Part shown: positions 20,221 to 28,889 of the stretch, piece by piece | How positions within the stretch are numbered: position 1 is the first letter of the stretch | Layout: each line of letters begins with the position of its first letter | Source of the DNA: Aliidiomarina celeris | Lineage (GTDB): Bacteria > Pseudomonadota > Gammaproteobacteria > Enterobacterales > Alteromonadaceae | Length of the DNA stretch: 64,000 nucleotides | Reading direction: 5' to 3' | Assembly: GCF_003316875.1 (NCBI RefSeq) | Contig: NZ_QMIL01000009.1 | Span: forward strand, 1 to 64,000 | The notes under the pieces: generated by a model | Told to the model about the DNA's origin: nothing | Seen by the model: the letters and a program-made list of their open reading frames with translations, nothing else | Database searches by the model: none | Made by a program: the position numbers and the translations under genes

Positions 20221-21916
20221 CTTCGTTCAACCACGCTTTCACAACTTGAGAAGAAAGTTCGGGCTCATTAGCTACCAGTGCACGAACAGCTTTCAATAGG
20301 TCTTCGTCTTTATGCAGGTCTGGTAGTCGTAATGTACCATCTGGGGCAAAACCAATCGACTCCGAATCAAACTGCTGGCTGAGCATGTCGATAGTTTCGT
20401 CACCAAGATCTTGATCCTGCGCTAACAATTGATCCAGTTCATTTTCGCCCGTGTCGTCTGGGTAAATGAGTTTCTTCAACATTGGCCGCACAACAGTGAG
20501 TATCAGCACAATAATCACCAAGCCACCCACCACAAGGCGAAGTAAACGCCAAACCCATGGCTCTTCCCACCACGGTGCTTGCGTGTCGGTCATCAGCGGC
20601 TCGTTTAAGAACGCAAAGCTTACCACTTCAAGTGAGTCACCTCGATTAATATTATAACCTAAGCCACCTTGCAACAAACGACGAATAGAGGCCAACTCTG
20701 CTTCCGAAAACGGTTCGCGCACAGTTTGCCCTTCTGCACCACTGGTATTTTTATGGTCCAACGCCACCGACACACTCAAACGCTTTAACGTTCCCGTTTG
20801 TTGGCGCGTGTGGCTAATGGTAGTGTCGAGCTCAAAGTTACGTGTTTGCTCGCGATGGCTTCGGCCCGGCGCAGCAGCGCCTGCGCCACCACCATTGGCA
20901 ACTTCAGGAATGTCTGACTCTAACGGCGGTTGATTACTGAGCGCGCCAGGAACACCACCGGGGCCACCACCAACACTACTATCTTCAATGATCATCTCGC
21001 TACGTACAGCGGGTAAATCAGGGTTGAACGACCGCTGTGTTTGCTCAACCTGAGTAAAGTCCATGGTCACGTCAACTTGCGCCGTGTAGTTACCATAGCC
21101 CAACACCGGCGACAGAATTTGGTCGATTTTGTCGAGGTATTCGCGCTCGCGTTGGCGTTCAATTTCATACTCTCGCCGTGCAGCTGCCGACAAGGTATTT
21201 TGCGATCCGGAATGCAATAAGCGGCCATTTTGGTCAGTAACTGTCACTTGTGCCGGCGCAAGCTGAGGCACCGCCGAAGCAACAAGATCTACAATTGAGT
21301 CTATTTCTTCACGGCTCAACTGCGCACGGCGCGAACTCACCATTACACTTGCACTGGGTGGCCGCTCGCGGCGAGTAAATACGTTTTCACGCGGAATGGC
21401 GAGCAACACTCGCGCTTTGGCTACCGACTGCATTTCTTCAATGGTGCGCGCTAATTGCTGTTCGCGGGAATGTTTCAGGCGTTCAGCTTCTAACCGTTGG
21501 CTCACGCCAAAACCGGGGTCTTGCATTAAAATATCGTCACCAGAGGTCGCCGAGCGCGGCTGTAAGCCTTGGCGGGTCATTTGTAAACGAATGGCTTCAA
21601 AGTCACTTTCAAGTACGAAAACGGTGTTGCCTTCTACTTTGTATTTATGGCTGTTCGCGTCGAGGAAATCGAGAGTCTCTACCAGCTGGTCAGTTTCCAA
21701 GCGACCTAAGGGGCGATACTCTGGCTCTTGGGCCCACAGCATAATAAACACCGCAATGGCTAAACAAATGCCTAATGCCAGTACAATAATAATTTGTCTC
21801 ATCACGTCTATATTGGCGAGCGCACTCATAAAGCCCGACTTTTGTTCTTCCTTATCACCGCCACGGGTGTCCTTAGGAAGGTCATCGGTTAGCATTAAGT
21901 CTGTTGATTCAGCCAT
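20213..21916 (-). CDS. fliF: Flagellar MS-ring protein FliF
   Basis: Forms the MS ring, the base on which rotor and export gate assemble. It has a transmembrane helix near residues 38-58 and a second near 455-475, with the large periplasmic ring-building domains between. A cytosolic C-terminal FliG-binding segment (about 530-567) ends in AWLNEDA. A glycine/proline-rich loop around 315-345 is typical. 567 residues. Second gene of the fliE-led transcript. Confidence 0.97.
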   Translation of the reverse strand: MAESTDLMLTDDLPKDTRGGDKEEQKSGFMSALANIDVMRQIIIVLALGICLAIAVFIMLWAQEPEYRPLGRLETDQLVETLDFLDANSHKYKVEGNTVFVLESDFEAIRLQMTRQGLQPRSATSGDDILMQDPGFGVSQRLEAERLKHSREQQLARTIEEMQSVAKARVLLAIPRENVFTRRERPPSASVMVSSRRAQLSREEIDSIVDLVASAVPQLAPAQVTVTDQNGRLLHSGSQNTLSAAARREYEIERQREREYLDKIDQILSPVLGYGNYTAQVDVTMDFTQVEQTQRSFNPDLPAVRSEMIIEDSSVGGGPGGVPGALSNQPPLESDIPEVANGGGAGAAAPGRSHREQTRNFELDTTISHTRQQTGTLKRLSVSVALDHKNTSGAEGQTVREPFSEAELASIRRLLQGGLGYNINRGDSLEVVSFAFLNEPLMTDTQAPWWEEPWVWRLLRLVVGGLVIIVLILTVVRPMLKKLIYPDDTGENELDQLLAQDQDLGDETIDMLSQQFDSESIGFAPDGTLRLPDLHKDEDLLKAVRALVANEPELSSQVVKAWLNEDA

Positions 21917-21941
21917 GGTTCAATCTCCTCAAGCCCCAGTA

Positions 21942-22295
21942 TTAAACCGGCATTTGCATTATTTTGTCGTACGCTTCTACGAACTTATTACGTACCTGAA
22001 CAGCCGCTTCAAAAGCGATGCTCGACTTCTGTGCCGCAATCATGGTTTCTGCAAGGGTAATGCTGGTGTCACCCATTTCCATACGTGCGCGCATATCACC
22101 GGCTTCAAGCGCTAGTCCATTTACGTTATCGATAGCGCTTTTCAACATGCCACCAAAGTCTGCTCGTGCGGTGTTACCAGTGCTCTCTACGGGTTGAACA
22201 GGCTGCGAAGGAAGCTGCGTTACATTTTGTGAAGCGCGCAGGTCAGCTAACATGCTTTGCATATCGGCGAGTAAAGGGTTATTGCTCACGTTCAT
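21942..22295 (-). CDS. fliE: Flagellar hook-basal body protein FliE
   Basis: Small rod-MS ring adapter, the first substrate secreted by the export gate. 117 residues with the conserved C-terminal helices (SITLAETMIAAQKSSIAFEAAVQVRNKFVEAY). The ATG is preceded by eight T residues and AGAGG, which is part of the inverted repeat described next. A sigma-54 promoter lies upstream; fliE opens the fliEFGHIJ transcript. Confidence 0.96.
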   Translation of the reverse strand: MNVSNNPLLADMQSMLADLRASQNVTQLPSQPVQPVESTGNTARADFGGMLKSAIDNVNGLALEAGDMRARMEMGDTSITLAETMIAAQKSSIAFEAAVQVRNKFVEAYDKIMQMPV

Positions 22296-22299
22296 AAAA

Positions 22300-22357
22300 A
22301 AAACCTCTTATCTTGGCAGGCTGTCAAATCTCTGACAGACACTTGATAAGAGGTTTT
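22300..22357 (-). terminator. Long hairpin: probable flrBC terminator whose 3' arm holds the fliE ribosome binding site
   Basis: A perfect 13-base inverted repeat (arms 22357-22345 and 22312-22300) encloses 32 bases that themselves contain a 6-base hairpin (CTGTCA/TGACAG). On the minus strand the second arm ends GAGGTTTTTTTT directly before the fliE ATG. It therefore has the form of an intrinsic terminator for transcripts coming from flrC, while its last arm carries the fliE Shine-Dalgarno. Confidence 0.7.
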
Positions 22358-22374
22358 ATGCATTTAAAATGCCA
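22358..22374 (-). promoter_or_regulatory. Sigma-54 promoter of fliE
   Basis: The minus strand reads TGGCATTTTAAATGCAT: a -24 TGGCA and a -12 TGCA with exact GG-N10-GC spacing. Transcription should start near 22347-22349, inside the first arm of the adjoining hairpin. The match is weaker than at flrB or fliK. Confidence 0.7.
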
Positions 22375-22413
22375 ACTTTTCAGGCCGAGCAAAACTCTGC
22401 GCGCAAAACTACC

Positions 22414-23769
22414 TTAAGGCAGCGCTACACCTTGCTCACGCATACGGGCAAGTTTATAACGGAGCGTACGAGGGCTGATACCCAGAACCTCCGCAACGCG
22501 TTTACGCTTACCTGAATATTTTTCCAGAGTTTCCAGAATAATTTGCTGCTCCTGCGCTTTTAACTCGTTCCCTAATTTATCTTCCGGCAACACTTGCTCT
22601 GGCATTATTGCGGGGCTTGCTAACGCATCAATTGCATTAAAACGATCGTCGAGCATAATGTCCTGATCGTCAATTTTCTGCTGAACGTGCATAATCAGCG
22701 CTCGTTGAATCACGTTTTCAAGTTCTCGCACATTACCGGGCCATGAGTAGCACGTTAATTTGCGCTGCGCCGCTAAGGTAAATACCGGCTTTTCAATACC
22801 AATTTTACCAGCATGCCGTTCAAGTAAATGCTCTGCCAATGGCATAATGTCACCCGGTCGCTCTGCCAAAGGTTTCCAAGCCAAGGGGAACACGTTCAAA
22901 CGGTAATACAAGTCTTCACGGAAAACCCCAGACTGCACAGCTTCGCGAAGATCGCGGTTACTCGTGGCAATAATGCGTACGTCGAGCACTATTTCTTTAC
23001 GGCCACCGAGCCGCTCCACCCGGCGCTCTTGTAGAACACGTAACAATTTTGCCTGTAGGCCTAGATCCATTTCAGTAATTTCGTCGAGCAGCAGAGTGCC
23101 GCCGTTGGCTTGCTCAAATTTACCCACGCAACTTTGCACCGCTCCTGTAAACGCGCCCTTTTCGTAACCAAATAAGGTTGCTTCTAGCATGTTTTCAGGA
23201 ATGGCCGCGCAGTTAATAGCCACAAATGGACCATCTGCCCGCGGCGAACTGGTATGAATATATTGCGCCAGCACTTCTTTACCAGAACCACTTGGCCCAG
23301 TAACCATAACGGTAGCGTCTGTTGCTGCAACACGTTGCGACAAACGCAATAGCTCTTCACTAGACGCGTCGCCAACCACAGGCTTAATTTGTAGTCCATT
23401 CACTTTGGGCGCATAACGCTCGATTAAGTCAAAAAGCTGACTCATTTCAAAAGGCTTGCTGAGGTAGTCAACCGCCCCCATGCGCATGGCTTTTACCGCG
23501 TCGTCCACTTGTGCATACGCGGTCATCATAATAACGGGAATTTCATATCCTTGGCGCTGTAAACTGCTCAACAATTGCAACCCTGAGAGCGCACCTAGCT
23601 GTACGTCCGACAAAATAATACCGGGTATTTGTTCCTTTACCGCCAACAGCGCTTGTTCGACACTTTCCGCCGTCCGTACTTTATAGTCATTGAGTTCTAA
23701 AGTATCGGTTAATGCTTCACGCAAGGCGCGGTCGTCTTCTACTAAGAGCACGCTTCTATTATGCGTCAT
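22414..23769 (-). CDS. flrC: Sigma-54-dependent flagellar response regulator FlrC (FleR)
   Basis: Activator of class III flagellar genes (hook, basal body) with RNA polymerase-sigma-54. A receiver domain (1-115, phospho-acceptor D55 in LSDVQL) is followed by an AAA+ domain with Walker A GPSGSGKE and the sigma-54 contact loop GAFTGA, then a C-terminal Fis-type helix-turn-helix (VLGISPRTLRYKLARMR). 451 residues. Its ATG lies 11 bases inside the end of flrB, so kinase and regulator are cotranslated. Targets in this window are probably the promoters before fliE and fliK. Confidence 0.93.
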   Translation of the reverse strand: MTHNRSVLLVEDDRALREALTDTLELNDYKVRTAESVEQALLAVKEQIPGIILSDVQLGALSGLQLLSSLQRQGYEIPVIMMTAYAQVDDAVKAMRMGAVDYLSKPFEMSQLFDLIERYAPKVNGLQIKPVVGDASSEELLRLSQRVAATDATVMVTGPSGSGKEVLAQYIHTSSPRADGPFVAINCAAIPENMLEATLFGYEKGAFTGAVQSCVGKFEQANGGTLLLDEITEMDLGLQAKLLRVLQERRVERLGGRKEIVLDVRIIATSNRDLREAVQSGVFREDLYYRLNVFPLAWKPLAERPGDIMPLAEHLLERHAGKIGIEKPVFTLAAQRKLTCYSWPGNVRELENVIQRALIMHVQQKIDDQDIMLDDRFNAIDALASPAIMPEQVLPEDKLGNELKAQEQQIILETLEKYSGKRKRVAEVLGISPRTLRYKLARMREQGVALP

Positions 23770-24856
23770 AGCTTTTCTCCTTTAATTTCACTTCGGCCTC
23801 TTTCTTTACCGCGCCAGCAGCAAAAGAATCTGCGGTCGGAATACGCAACCGAAATAACGTGCCTTTGCCCACGGTACTTTCTACCTCTATCGTTCCGTGG
23901 TGGGCACTCACTACCGCTTTTACAACGGCTAAACCCAATCCCGTACCATGAGTTTTATTGGTGAAAAACGGTGTGAATATTTGCTCAATCTCACTCTCTG
24001 CAATCCCTTTTCCTTGGTCTTCTATATCAATCAGAATGTCAGACTCATTACGGCCCACCGTTAACCGTACTGGAGCATTGGGCTCACTTGCCTGCGCCGC
24101 GTTAATCAAGAGGTTTTGTAACGCGCCTAACAAGGCGCTTTGATTCCCCACCACAAGCGCCTCTGGGCAGCGAAGCAAAACCTCAAGGCTCACCTCATGC
24201 TGCTCGAGCGCCGCCGCAACTTGGCTTCCTAGCTGTGCTATCAGATCACCCATAACAATGCGCTGAACAGGTTGTTGACTACCGCTTTTTGCATACAGCA
24301 ACATGTCGTTTACCTGCTGCTCTAAGTCTTTTAATCGGTCTTTAAGCTTGCCCAAAAATTTTTCTTGTTGGCTTGCGGGGAGGTTTTTATGCGCCAAATT
24401 GTCAGCGTAGAGCAGTGCTGCAGAAAGCGGCGTGCGAATTTGGTGCGCCAAAGACGCTACCATTCGACCCATCGCGGTGAGCCTTTGCAGATGACTAATC
24501 CGCGCCTGTAGAGCACGGGTTTCCGACATGTCGGTTAATACAATGAGCTGCCCAGGTTCAGGGCTTAATGAGGAGATGTCGAGCCGAACTCTGCGCCCCG
24601 ACTTGAGTGACACTTCGTGACCATCGTCGTGCTGCGGCCGAAAAGCCCGCGCGATAACTTTACGCCACAAAGTTCCTTCTAAAGGCTCGCCCAACAGCCG
24701 AATCGCTTCGTCGTTCACTTCGCGTACGTAACCCCGCGCGTCGAGTAACACCACACCATTTGGCATGGCATGCACCAAACTTTTTACTCGAGACGAGCCG
24801 TCGCGAGTAATGCGTGGACGAATACCGTTGGCGGTTGCCGTTGACATAACTGCCAT
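23759..24856 (-). CDS. flrB: Flagellar sensor histidine kinase FlrB (FleS)
   Basis: Cytosolic kinase that phosphorylates FlrC. It has no transmembrane segment. There is a PAS domain at about 22-115, then a HisKA dimerisation helix with the phospho-accepting His in SLAHQIRTPLSAA, then a HATPase domain with N, G1 (DIEDQGKGI) and G2 (GTGLGL) boxes. 365 residues. The ATG at 24856 has GAGAGGA five to six bases upstream. A near-consensus sigma-54 promoter precedes it, making flrBC a class II operon under FlrA. Confidence 0.92.
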   Translation of the reverse strand: MAVMSTATANGIRPRITRDGSSRVKSLVHAMPNGVVLLDARGYVREVNDEAIRLLGEPLEGTLWRKVIARAFRPQHDDGHEVSLKSGRRVRLDISSLSPEPGQLIVLTDMSETRALQARISHLQRLTAMGRMVASLAHQIRTPLSAALLYADNLAHKNLPASQQEKFLGKLKDRLKDLEQQVNDMLLYAKSGSQQPVQRIVMGDLIAQLGSQVAAALEQHEVSLEVLLRCPEALVVGNQSALLGALQNLLINAAQASEPNAPVRLTVGRNESDILIDIEDQGKGIAESEIEQIFTPFFTNKTHGTGLGLAVVKAVVSAHHGTIEVESTVGKGTLFRLRIPTADSFAAGAVKKEAEVKLKEKSYDA

Positions 24857-24889
24857 AAATTCCTCTCCATAATGGGTTAGGAATAATTA

Positions 24890-24905
24890 TGCAAACAGCA
24901 TGCCA
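24890..24905 (-). promoter_or_regulatory. Sigma-54 promoter of flrBC
   Basis: The minus strand reads TGGCATGCTGTTTGCA, matching TGGCACG-N4-TTGCA with a single mismatch and exact spacing. It lies 34 bases upstream of the flrB ATG and just past the end of flrA, as expected for FlrA-driven class II transcription. Confidence 0.88.
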
Positions 24906-24953
24906 TGCAAAAATTGTTTTATTTCAGTAAGATAGGAGGACTTATTTTTGACG

Positions 24954-26423
24954 CTAGTCGCGCGCCAGTTGATACTTCCGCATTTTTTCAACCAAGGTGG
25001 TGCGCCGCATACCAAGCCGTTCGGCAGCTCTTGCAACTACCCAGTCTTGCTGCTCTAGCGCTTGGCGAATGAGCTCAACTTCAAGGTCGCCCAACAATGT
25101 TTTTAAATCTACACCTTCTTCCGGCAGCGTGGCAGGAATAAGCCCTGAACCCTCGGGGTAAAGCACGTCGTCAAGTGCCGCGTCGTCTTCTGCAAACATG
25201 GCATTCAAGGCATCGCGTTCTTGCATTTCTTCCGGATACACCGGTTTAAAAGGCTCGGCATTGGCGTCGCGATACTTACTTGGCAAATCAGAAACGTCAA
25301 CAACACGGCCGGGGTGCGTAATGCTTAAGCGTTCCACAAGGTTCGAAAGCTCTCGCACATTACCCGACCACCGTTGTATCGCCAATGAGCCCAACGCGGC
25401 GTCGGTAAATCGAAAGTCGACACCCTCTTGTGCACGCAAGCGCTCGATCATTTCGTTCAGCAATAGCGGAACGTCACCTTCACGATCACGCAAAGCAGGC
25501 ATTTCAATCGGAAATACATTTAAGCGGTAAAACAAGTCTTCTCGAAACTTGCCTTCCGTTATTAACGCTTCAAGGCGCTGGTGTGTTGCCGCCACAATGC
25601 GCACATCTGCACGCAGCGTGCGCGTTCCACCAACGCGTTCAAATTCTCGCTCCTGCAAAACACGGAGTAGTTTCACTTGCATGGGCAACGGCATATCACC
25701 TATTTCGTCGAGAAACAGCGTGCCGCCTTCGGCTAATTCAAAGCGCCCTTTTCGCGCGCCAATTGCGCCTGTAAAAGCACCCTTTTCGTGGCCAAAAAGT
25801 TCACTTTCAAGCAAATCCGCAGGAATGGCCCCGCAATTCACTGGAACAAAAGGGCCATTGGCGCGAAGTGATGCGTCGTGAATACCGCGCGCCACCACTT
25901 CTTTACCCGTGCCCGACTCGCCTAAAATCAGTACATTGGCATTCGACGGTGCAACCTGCACAATGAGCTCACGCACTTCACGCATAGTATCGCTCTGCCC
26001 CACTAAGGTTTGCATAAGGCGCTTCATTGCATGCTGCTTGTGAGCTTCTTCTCGGCCGGGTTTTTGTCGGTGATACTCTTGCGCGTAATGCAGCAAGCGA
26101 ATCACTTCACCATAAGTGGGTTTTGCAGAGAGCATGCCTAAGCAGTTCGACCGCTCAAGCAGCTGACTGGGTAATTTCTCTGTGAGTAAAAAAGGAATTC
26201 CAGGATAGGTTTTAGGCAGCTCGGCAGACACATTGGGGTCGTCTAACACGGCACAGACCTTTGCTTGCGGAGACGTTCGTAACGCCCGCTCAAATTCACC
26301 AAGTGACAAACACTCAACGTGTTCACCCACGAAGGCAAAAATAGTTGCCAATTCACGGGCCAAGTTTTCGTCATTCGACACCACGACAGTGGTTGTTTGG
26401 TTCGCAATGCTCAAGGCAAACAA
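24954..26423 (-). CDS. flrA: Flagellar master activator FlrA (FleQ)
   Basis: Top of the polar flagellar hierarchy; a sigma-54 enhancer-binding protein that in relatives binds c-di-GMP. The N-terminal FleQ-type domain (about 1-120) lacks a phosphorylatable receiver Asp. The AAA+ domain has GESGTGKE and GAFTGA, and the C-terminus is a Fis-type helix-turn-helix ([16 protein letters not shown]). 489 residues from a TTG at 26423 with GAGG only two bases away; a TTG twelve bases further in (26411) is equally possible, so the first four residues are unsure. Upstream 110 bases hold its promoter; I recognise no sigma-54 site there, consistent with class I. Confidence 0.92.
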   Translation of the reverse strand: MFALSIANQTTTVVVSNDENLARELATIFAFVGEHVECLSLGEFERALRTSPQAKVCAVLDDPNVSAELPKTYPGIPFLLTEKLPSQLLERSNCLGMLSAKPTYGEVIRLLHYAQEYHRQKPGREEAHKQHAMKRLMQTLVGQSDTMREVRELIVQVAPSNANVLILGESGTGKEVVARGIHDASLRANGPFVPVNCGAIPADLLESELFGHEKGAFTGAIGARKGRFELAEGGTLFLDEIGDMPLPMQVKLLRVLQEREFERVGGTRTLRADVRIVAATHQRLEALITEGKFREDLFYRLNVFPIEMPALRDREGDVPLLLNEMIERLRAQEGVDFRFTDAALGSLAIQRWSGNVRELSNLVERLSITHPGRVVDVSDLPSKYRDANAEPFKPVYPEEMQERDALNAMFAEDDAALDDVLYPEGSGLIPATLPEEGVDLKTLLGDLEVELIRQALEQQDWVVARAAERLGMRRTTLVEKMRKYQLARD

Positions 26424-26533
26424 TTCCTCTTTGTCGCTTCCAATTATTCTTCTACGCTTAGATTACCCTGTTTCATGAACCCTGTGAATGTTCAATGTTA
26501 GGCTTGTTTGATCTGTATCTAGTGGCAAGCCTT

Positions 26534-27064
26534 TTAGGGGCCTACTTCTCCAATTAAAAAGCGCTCTGTACCACTCACTAAATAATAACCGGGCGCTTCG
26601 CTTGGCTTGGCATTTTCTAGCCGGTCGGCCCATTGATAATAAACATTGCGGTGCACACGTGCTAATAGGTGGTCACGAATTTGAACGGCTGGTAGTTCAG
26701 CAACACTCACAACAGGGTGCTGTTCAGAAACTAAATACTGCTCGCCAATATTGGTTTCTACCTGCAGCCAGGTTAAACCGTCATTCTCTACTAATTTCCA
26801 GCCCACAATAACAAACGGCAAGTCTTCAACCCGTATGCGTACTTTTTCTGCGGGGGTAACTAAAAAATATTCGTTGTTTTCGTGCCTTAACACGCTTGCA
26901 AACAAGCGCACAAGCTGTGGTCGGCTAATTTTCGAACCACCATAAAACCACTCACCGGAGCGCTTAATTTCGATATCGATATCACCACAAAACTCAGGGT
27001 TCCAGCGCTCTGTCGGTGCTCTGTGAAGCTTTTCTACCTGTGCTTGAAGCTGATCTAGCCGCAT
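26534..27064 (-). CDS. DUF1285 family protein
   Basis: Small cytosolic protein (176 residues) of the DUF1285 family, whose two-lobed beta fold is known from structural genomics but whose role is not established. Family hallmarks visible are CGDIDIEIKRSGEWFYGGSKISR near residues 27-50, then LVRLFASVLR and YFLVTPAEKVRIRVEDLPF. No signal peptide or membrane helix. Its ATG follows the stop of the upstream regulator with no gap (TAA then ATG), so both are one transcript. Family from recognition of motifs; function unknown. Confidence 0.8.
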   Translation of the reverse strand: MRLDQLQAQVEKLHRAPTERWNPEFCGDIDIEIKRSGEWFYGGSKISRPQLVRLFASVLRHENNEYFLVTPAEKVRIRVEDLPFVIVGWKLVENDGLTWLQVETNIGEQYLVSEQHPVVSVAELPAVQIRDHLLARVHRNVYYQWADRLENAKPSEAPGYYLVSGTERFLIGEVGP

Positions 27065-27685
27065 TTAACTCGCAACTTTATTCTGCCGTAACAAATACCA
27101 CAAGGTTGCCTCTGTTCTATTCGACACTTTAATGGCCTTGAAAATAGACGACAAATGCACCCGAATGGTCCCTTCGGTAATCCCCAGAATATTGGCTATT
27201 TCTTTGTTAGATAGGCCTTGCGCCAACAACTGCATAATTTCCTGCTGGCGTGGTGACAACTTTCGTTCCGCGTCTGAGCGATAACTCTCAAACCGAGTGC
27301 TGCTCTCTGGAACGTACGCTTTGCCCTGTAGCAGGCCATGCACAGCTAATTTTACTTCTTCTGCAGAAATGTCTTTTCGTAAATAGCTTTTCGCACCTTG
27401 GTTGTAGCATTGGCGAATGTCTGCTTGATGCTGCCGCCAGGTAAACAACACAATGTGTGCATCAGGTGCAAGTGCAGCTAGGCGCGACACCACGTTTTTA
27501 TGATCGGCGTCAGGCAAGTCGAGCTCAGTGAAAATTAAATCGTAACTCTCGCCGCTGGTTAAATAGCTTTCTGCTACTTCAATGTCGGTCGCCTCATAAA
27601 TAGCCACTTCAGAGGTATAGCTTGTTAATAAATAAATGAGGCCAGAGCGCGTAATAAACTGCGGATCAATAATAAGAATTTTCAT
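27065..27685 (-). CDS. NarL/LuxR-family regulator with atypical receiver (Asp to Glu)
   Basis: A 206-residue protein with a receiver-like domain (1-120) and a LuxR-type helix-turn-helix (about 140-200: LSPRQQEIMQLLAQGLSNKEIANILGI). The receiver keeps one N-terminal acidic residue (D7), the switch Thr (T82) and the conserved Lys (K104), but the phospho-acceptor position is Glu54 (DLIFTELDLP aligned to the usual DLIxxDLxxP). It probably acts without phosphorylation or as a constitutively active form. No kinase is adjacent. It is coupled to the DUF1285 gene and lies divergent from a lipoprotein gene across 175 A/T-rich bases. GGAG sits 8 bases before the ATG. Confidence 0.85.
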   Translation of the reverse strand: MKILIIDPQFITRSGLIYLLTSYTSEVAIYEATDIEVAESYLTSGESYDLIFTELDLPDADHKNVVSRLAALAPDAHIVLFTWRQHQADIRQCYNQGAKSYLRKDISAEEVKLAVHGLLQGKAYVPESSTRFESYRSDAERKLSPRQQEIMQLLAQGLSNKEIANILGITEGTIRVHLSSIFKAIKVSNRTEATLWYLLRQNKVAS

Positions 27686-27860
27686 GTTGTATGTCTCCGG
27701 GCTCTACTTCCCGCGGTTACTTGCTTTCGACTATGCGAGGGTGACTTACTGTGCTGTAACGCTTTTAACCACCACTGCAACTGTTACAATTGCGTAAAGA
27801 AATTACGCCTTACTTTGCTAAAAATGAAACGAATGTTACTTTAACAAATATATTAAACAA

Positions 27861-28877
27861 ATGTTAGTATTGGAGCGCAATTTGTTTAAGCCACTACGTA
27901 CGTTCATTGGTATACAGATCATTCTGCTAGGCAGCTTTTTTCTGCTCGCGTGCAGCGACTCAGTACCGGGGGTAGAGCGCGTCCAACTCAACACTACCGC
28001 CGCTGAACACGCGGCATTTTCTACAACAGGAATGCTGGCGTTGTCGAGCGGAGCGCAAGTCGGTATTTACCAACCCAACGGCAGCTTGGCGCAAGCCGTT
28101 AACGTGGGCAACCCCAATGGCATTTGGCGCGTTCACTGGCAAAATAACGACATTCTGTGGATATACGACCGCGATCAACTCATGCGTTTCCAATGGCGCT
28201 CGAACACGCTCGACACCTTGGTTCATGCGAGTCCACATTCTATTCGTTATGTTGCGAGTAATGACTCCGAACTTGTGATTGCCACAGAACAGCAGCAACT
28301 GATTCGGATCACCTTTACGCCTACACCGCAATTTACGATCATGGCCGCACTGCCTCACCCTATCCAGAGCATTGGCTTTATTCCTGCCAGTGTACACACC
28401 GATGAACAGCTATTTGCCGCAGACACTCGTGGTAATTTGTATCTTGGCAACATTAATAATATGCAAAACAGAGAAGTCTGGCGCATTCACGGTGCAATTA
28501 AGCAGGTGCTAACCGACACCAACCAAAACCTTTGGATTATATCCAACGAGTCGAATAGCCCTGTGGCGAGCACCAATCCGCTGTCTGTGACTCAAATTAC
28601 AGAAAGTGACCACCTACAAAAGCGCTTATTAAGCCCTAACTTTACTGCGCATAGCTTCGCCTTCGATGGTTCCCTCGGCGTCGTTGGTGGCAGTAATAAT
28701 CGCTGGTTCGCCTTTCATACTGAACATTCAAATACGCAAACAGGGCAACTCGGCGAAGCTCAAAACCCACTGCGGCAAGGTACAATAGCCGCCGTTTTTA
28801 TCGACCCAACAAAAGTTTTTATGATTACCTCTCGGGGCGAACTGCAAATTTGGCAAAAAACACGTATATTTCAATAA
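27861..28877 (+). CDS. Lipoprotein with propeller-like repeats, function unknown
   Basis: A 338-residue predicted lipoprotein. The N-terminal signal ends LLACSD with lipidation Cys near residue 31. The rest is beta-rich, with recurring short W/F-rich blades (VGIYQPNGSL, ILWIYDRDQLMRF, LVIATEQQQLIRI, LWIISNESN, LQIWQKTRIF) that suggest a WD40/PQQ-like propeller. I do not recognise the family. An in-frame TTG at 27882 has GGAG six bases upstream and gives a more normal signal length, so it may be the true start. Twelve bases separate it from the exported amidohydrolase, suggesting a shared transcript. The 27686-27860 gap ahead is strongly A/T-rich and should hold promoters for both directions. 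Confidence 0.7.
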   Translation: MLVLERNLFKPLRTFIGIQIILLGSFFLLACSDSVPGVERVQLNTTAAEHAAFSTTGMLALSSGAQVGIYQPNGSLAQAVNVGNPNGIWRVHWQNNDILWIYDRDQLMRFQWRSNTLDTLVHASPHSIRYVASNDSELVIATEQQQLIRITFTPTPQFTIMAALPHPIQSIGFIPASVHTDEQLFAADTRGNLYLGNINNMQNREVWRIHGAIKQVLTDTNQNLWIISNESNSPVASTNPLSVTQITESDHLQKRLLSPNFTAHSFAFDGSLGVVGGSNNRWFAFHTEHSNTQTGQLGEAQNPLRQGTIAAVFIDPTKVFMITSRGELQIWQKTRIFQ

Positions 28878-28889
28878 AGCGAATCTACT

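Noticed and set aside
21396..22115. Rightward 239-codon frame opposite fliF/fliE
   Set aside because: Shadow of two conserved flagellar genes; no ribosome binding site.
26500..26532. AGGCTTG/CAAGCCT inverted repeat before flrA as a terminator
   Set aside because: Seven-base arms with a 19-base loop and no T run; too weak to call.
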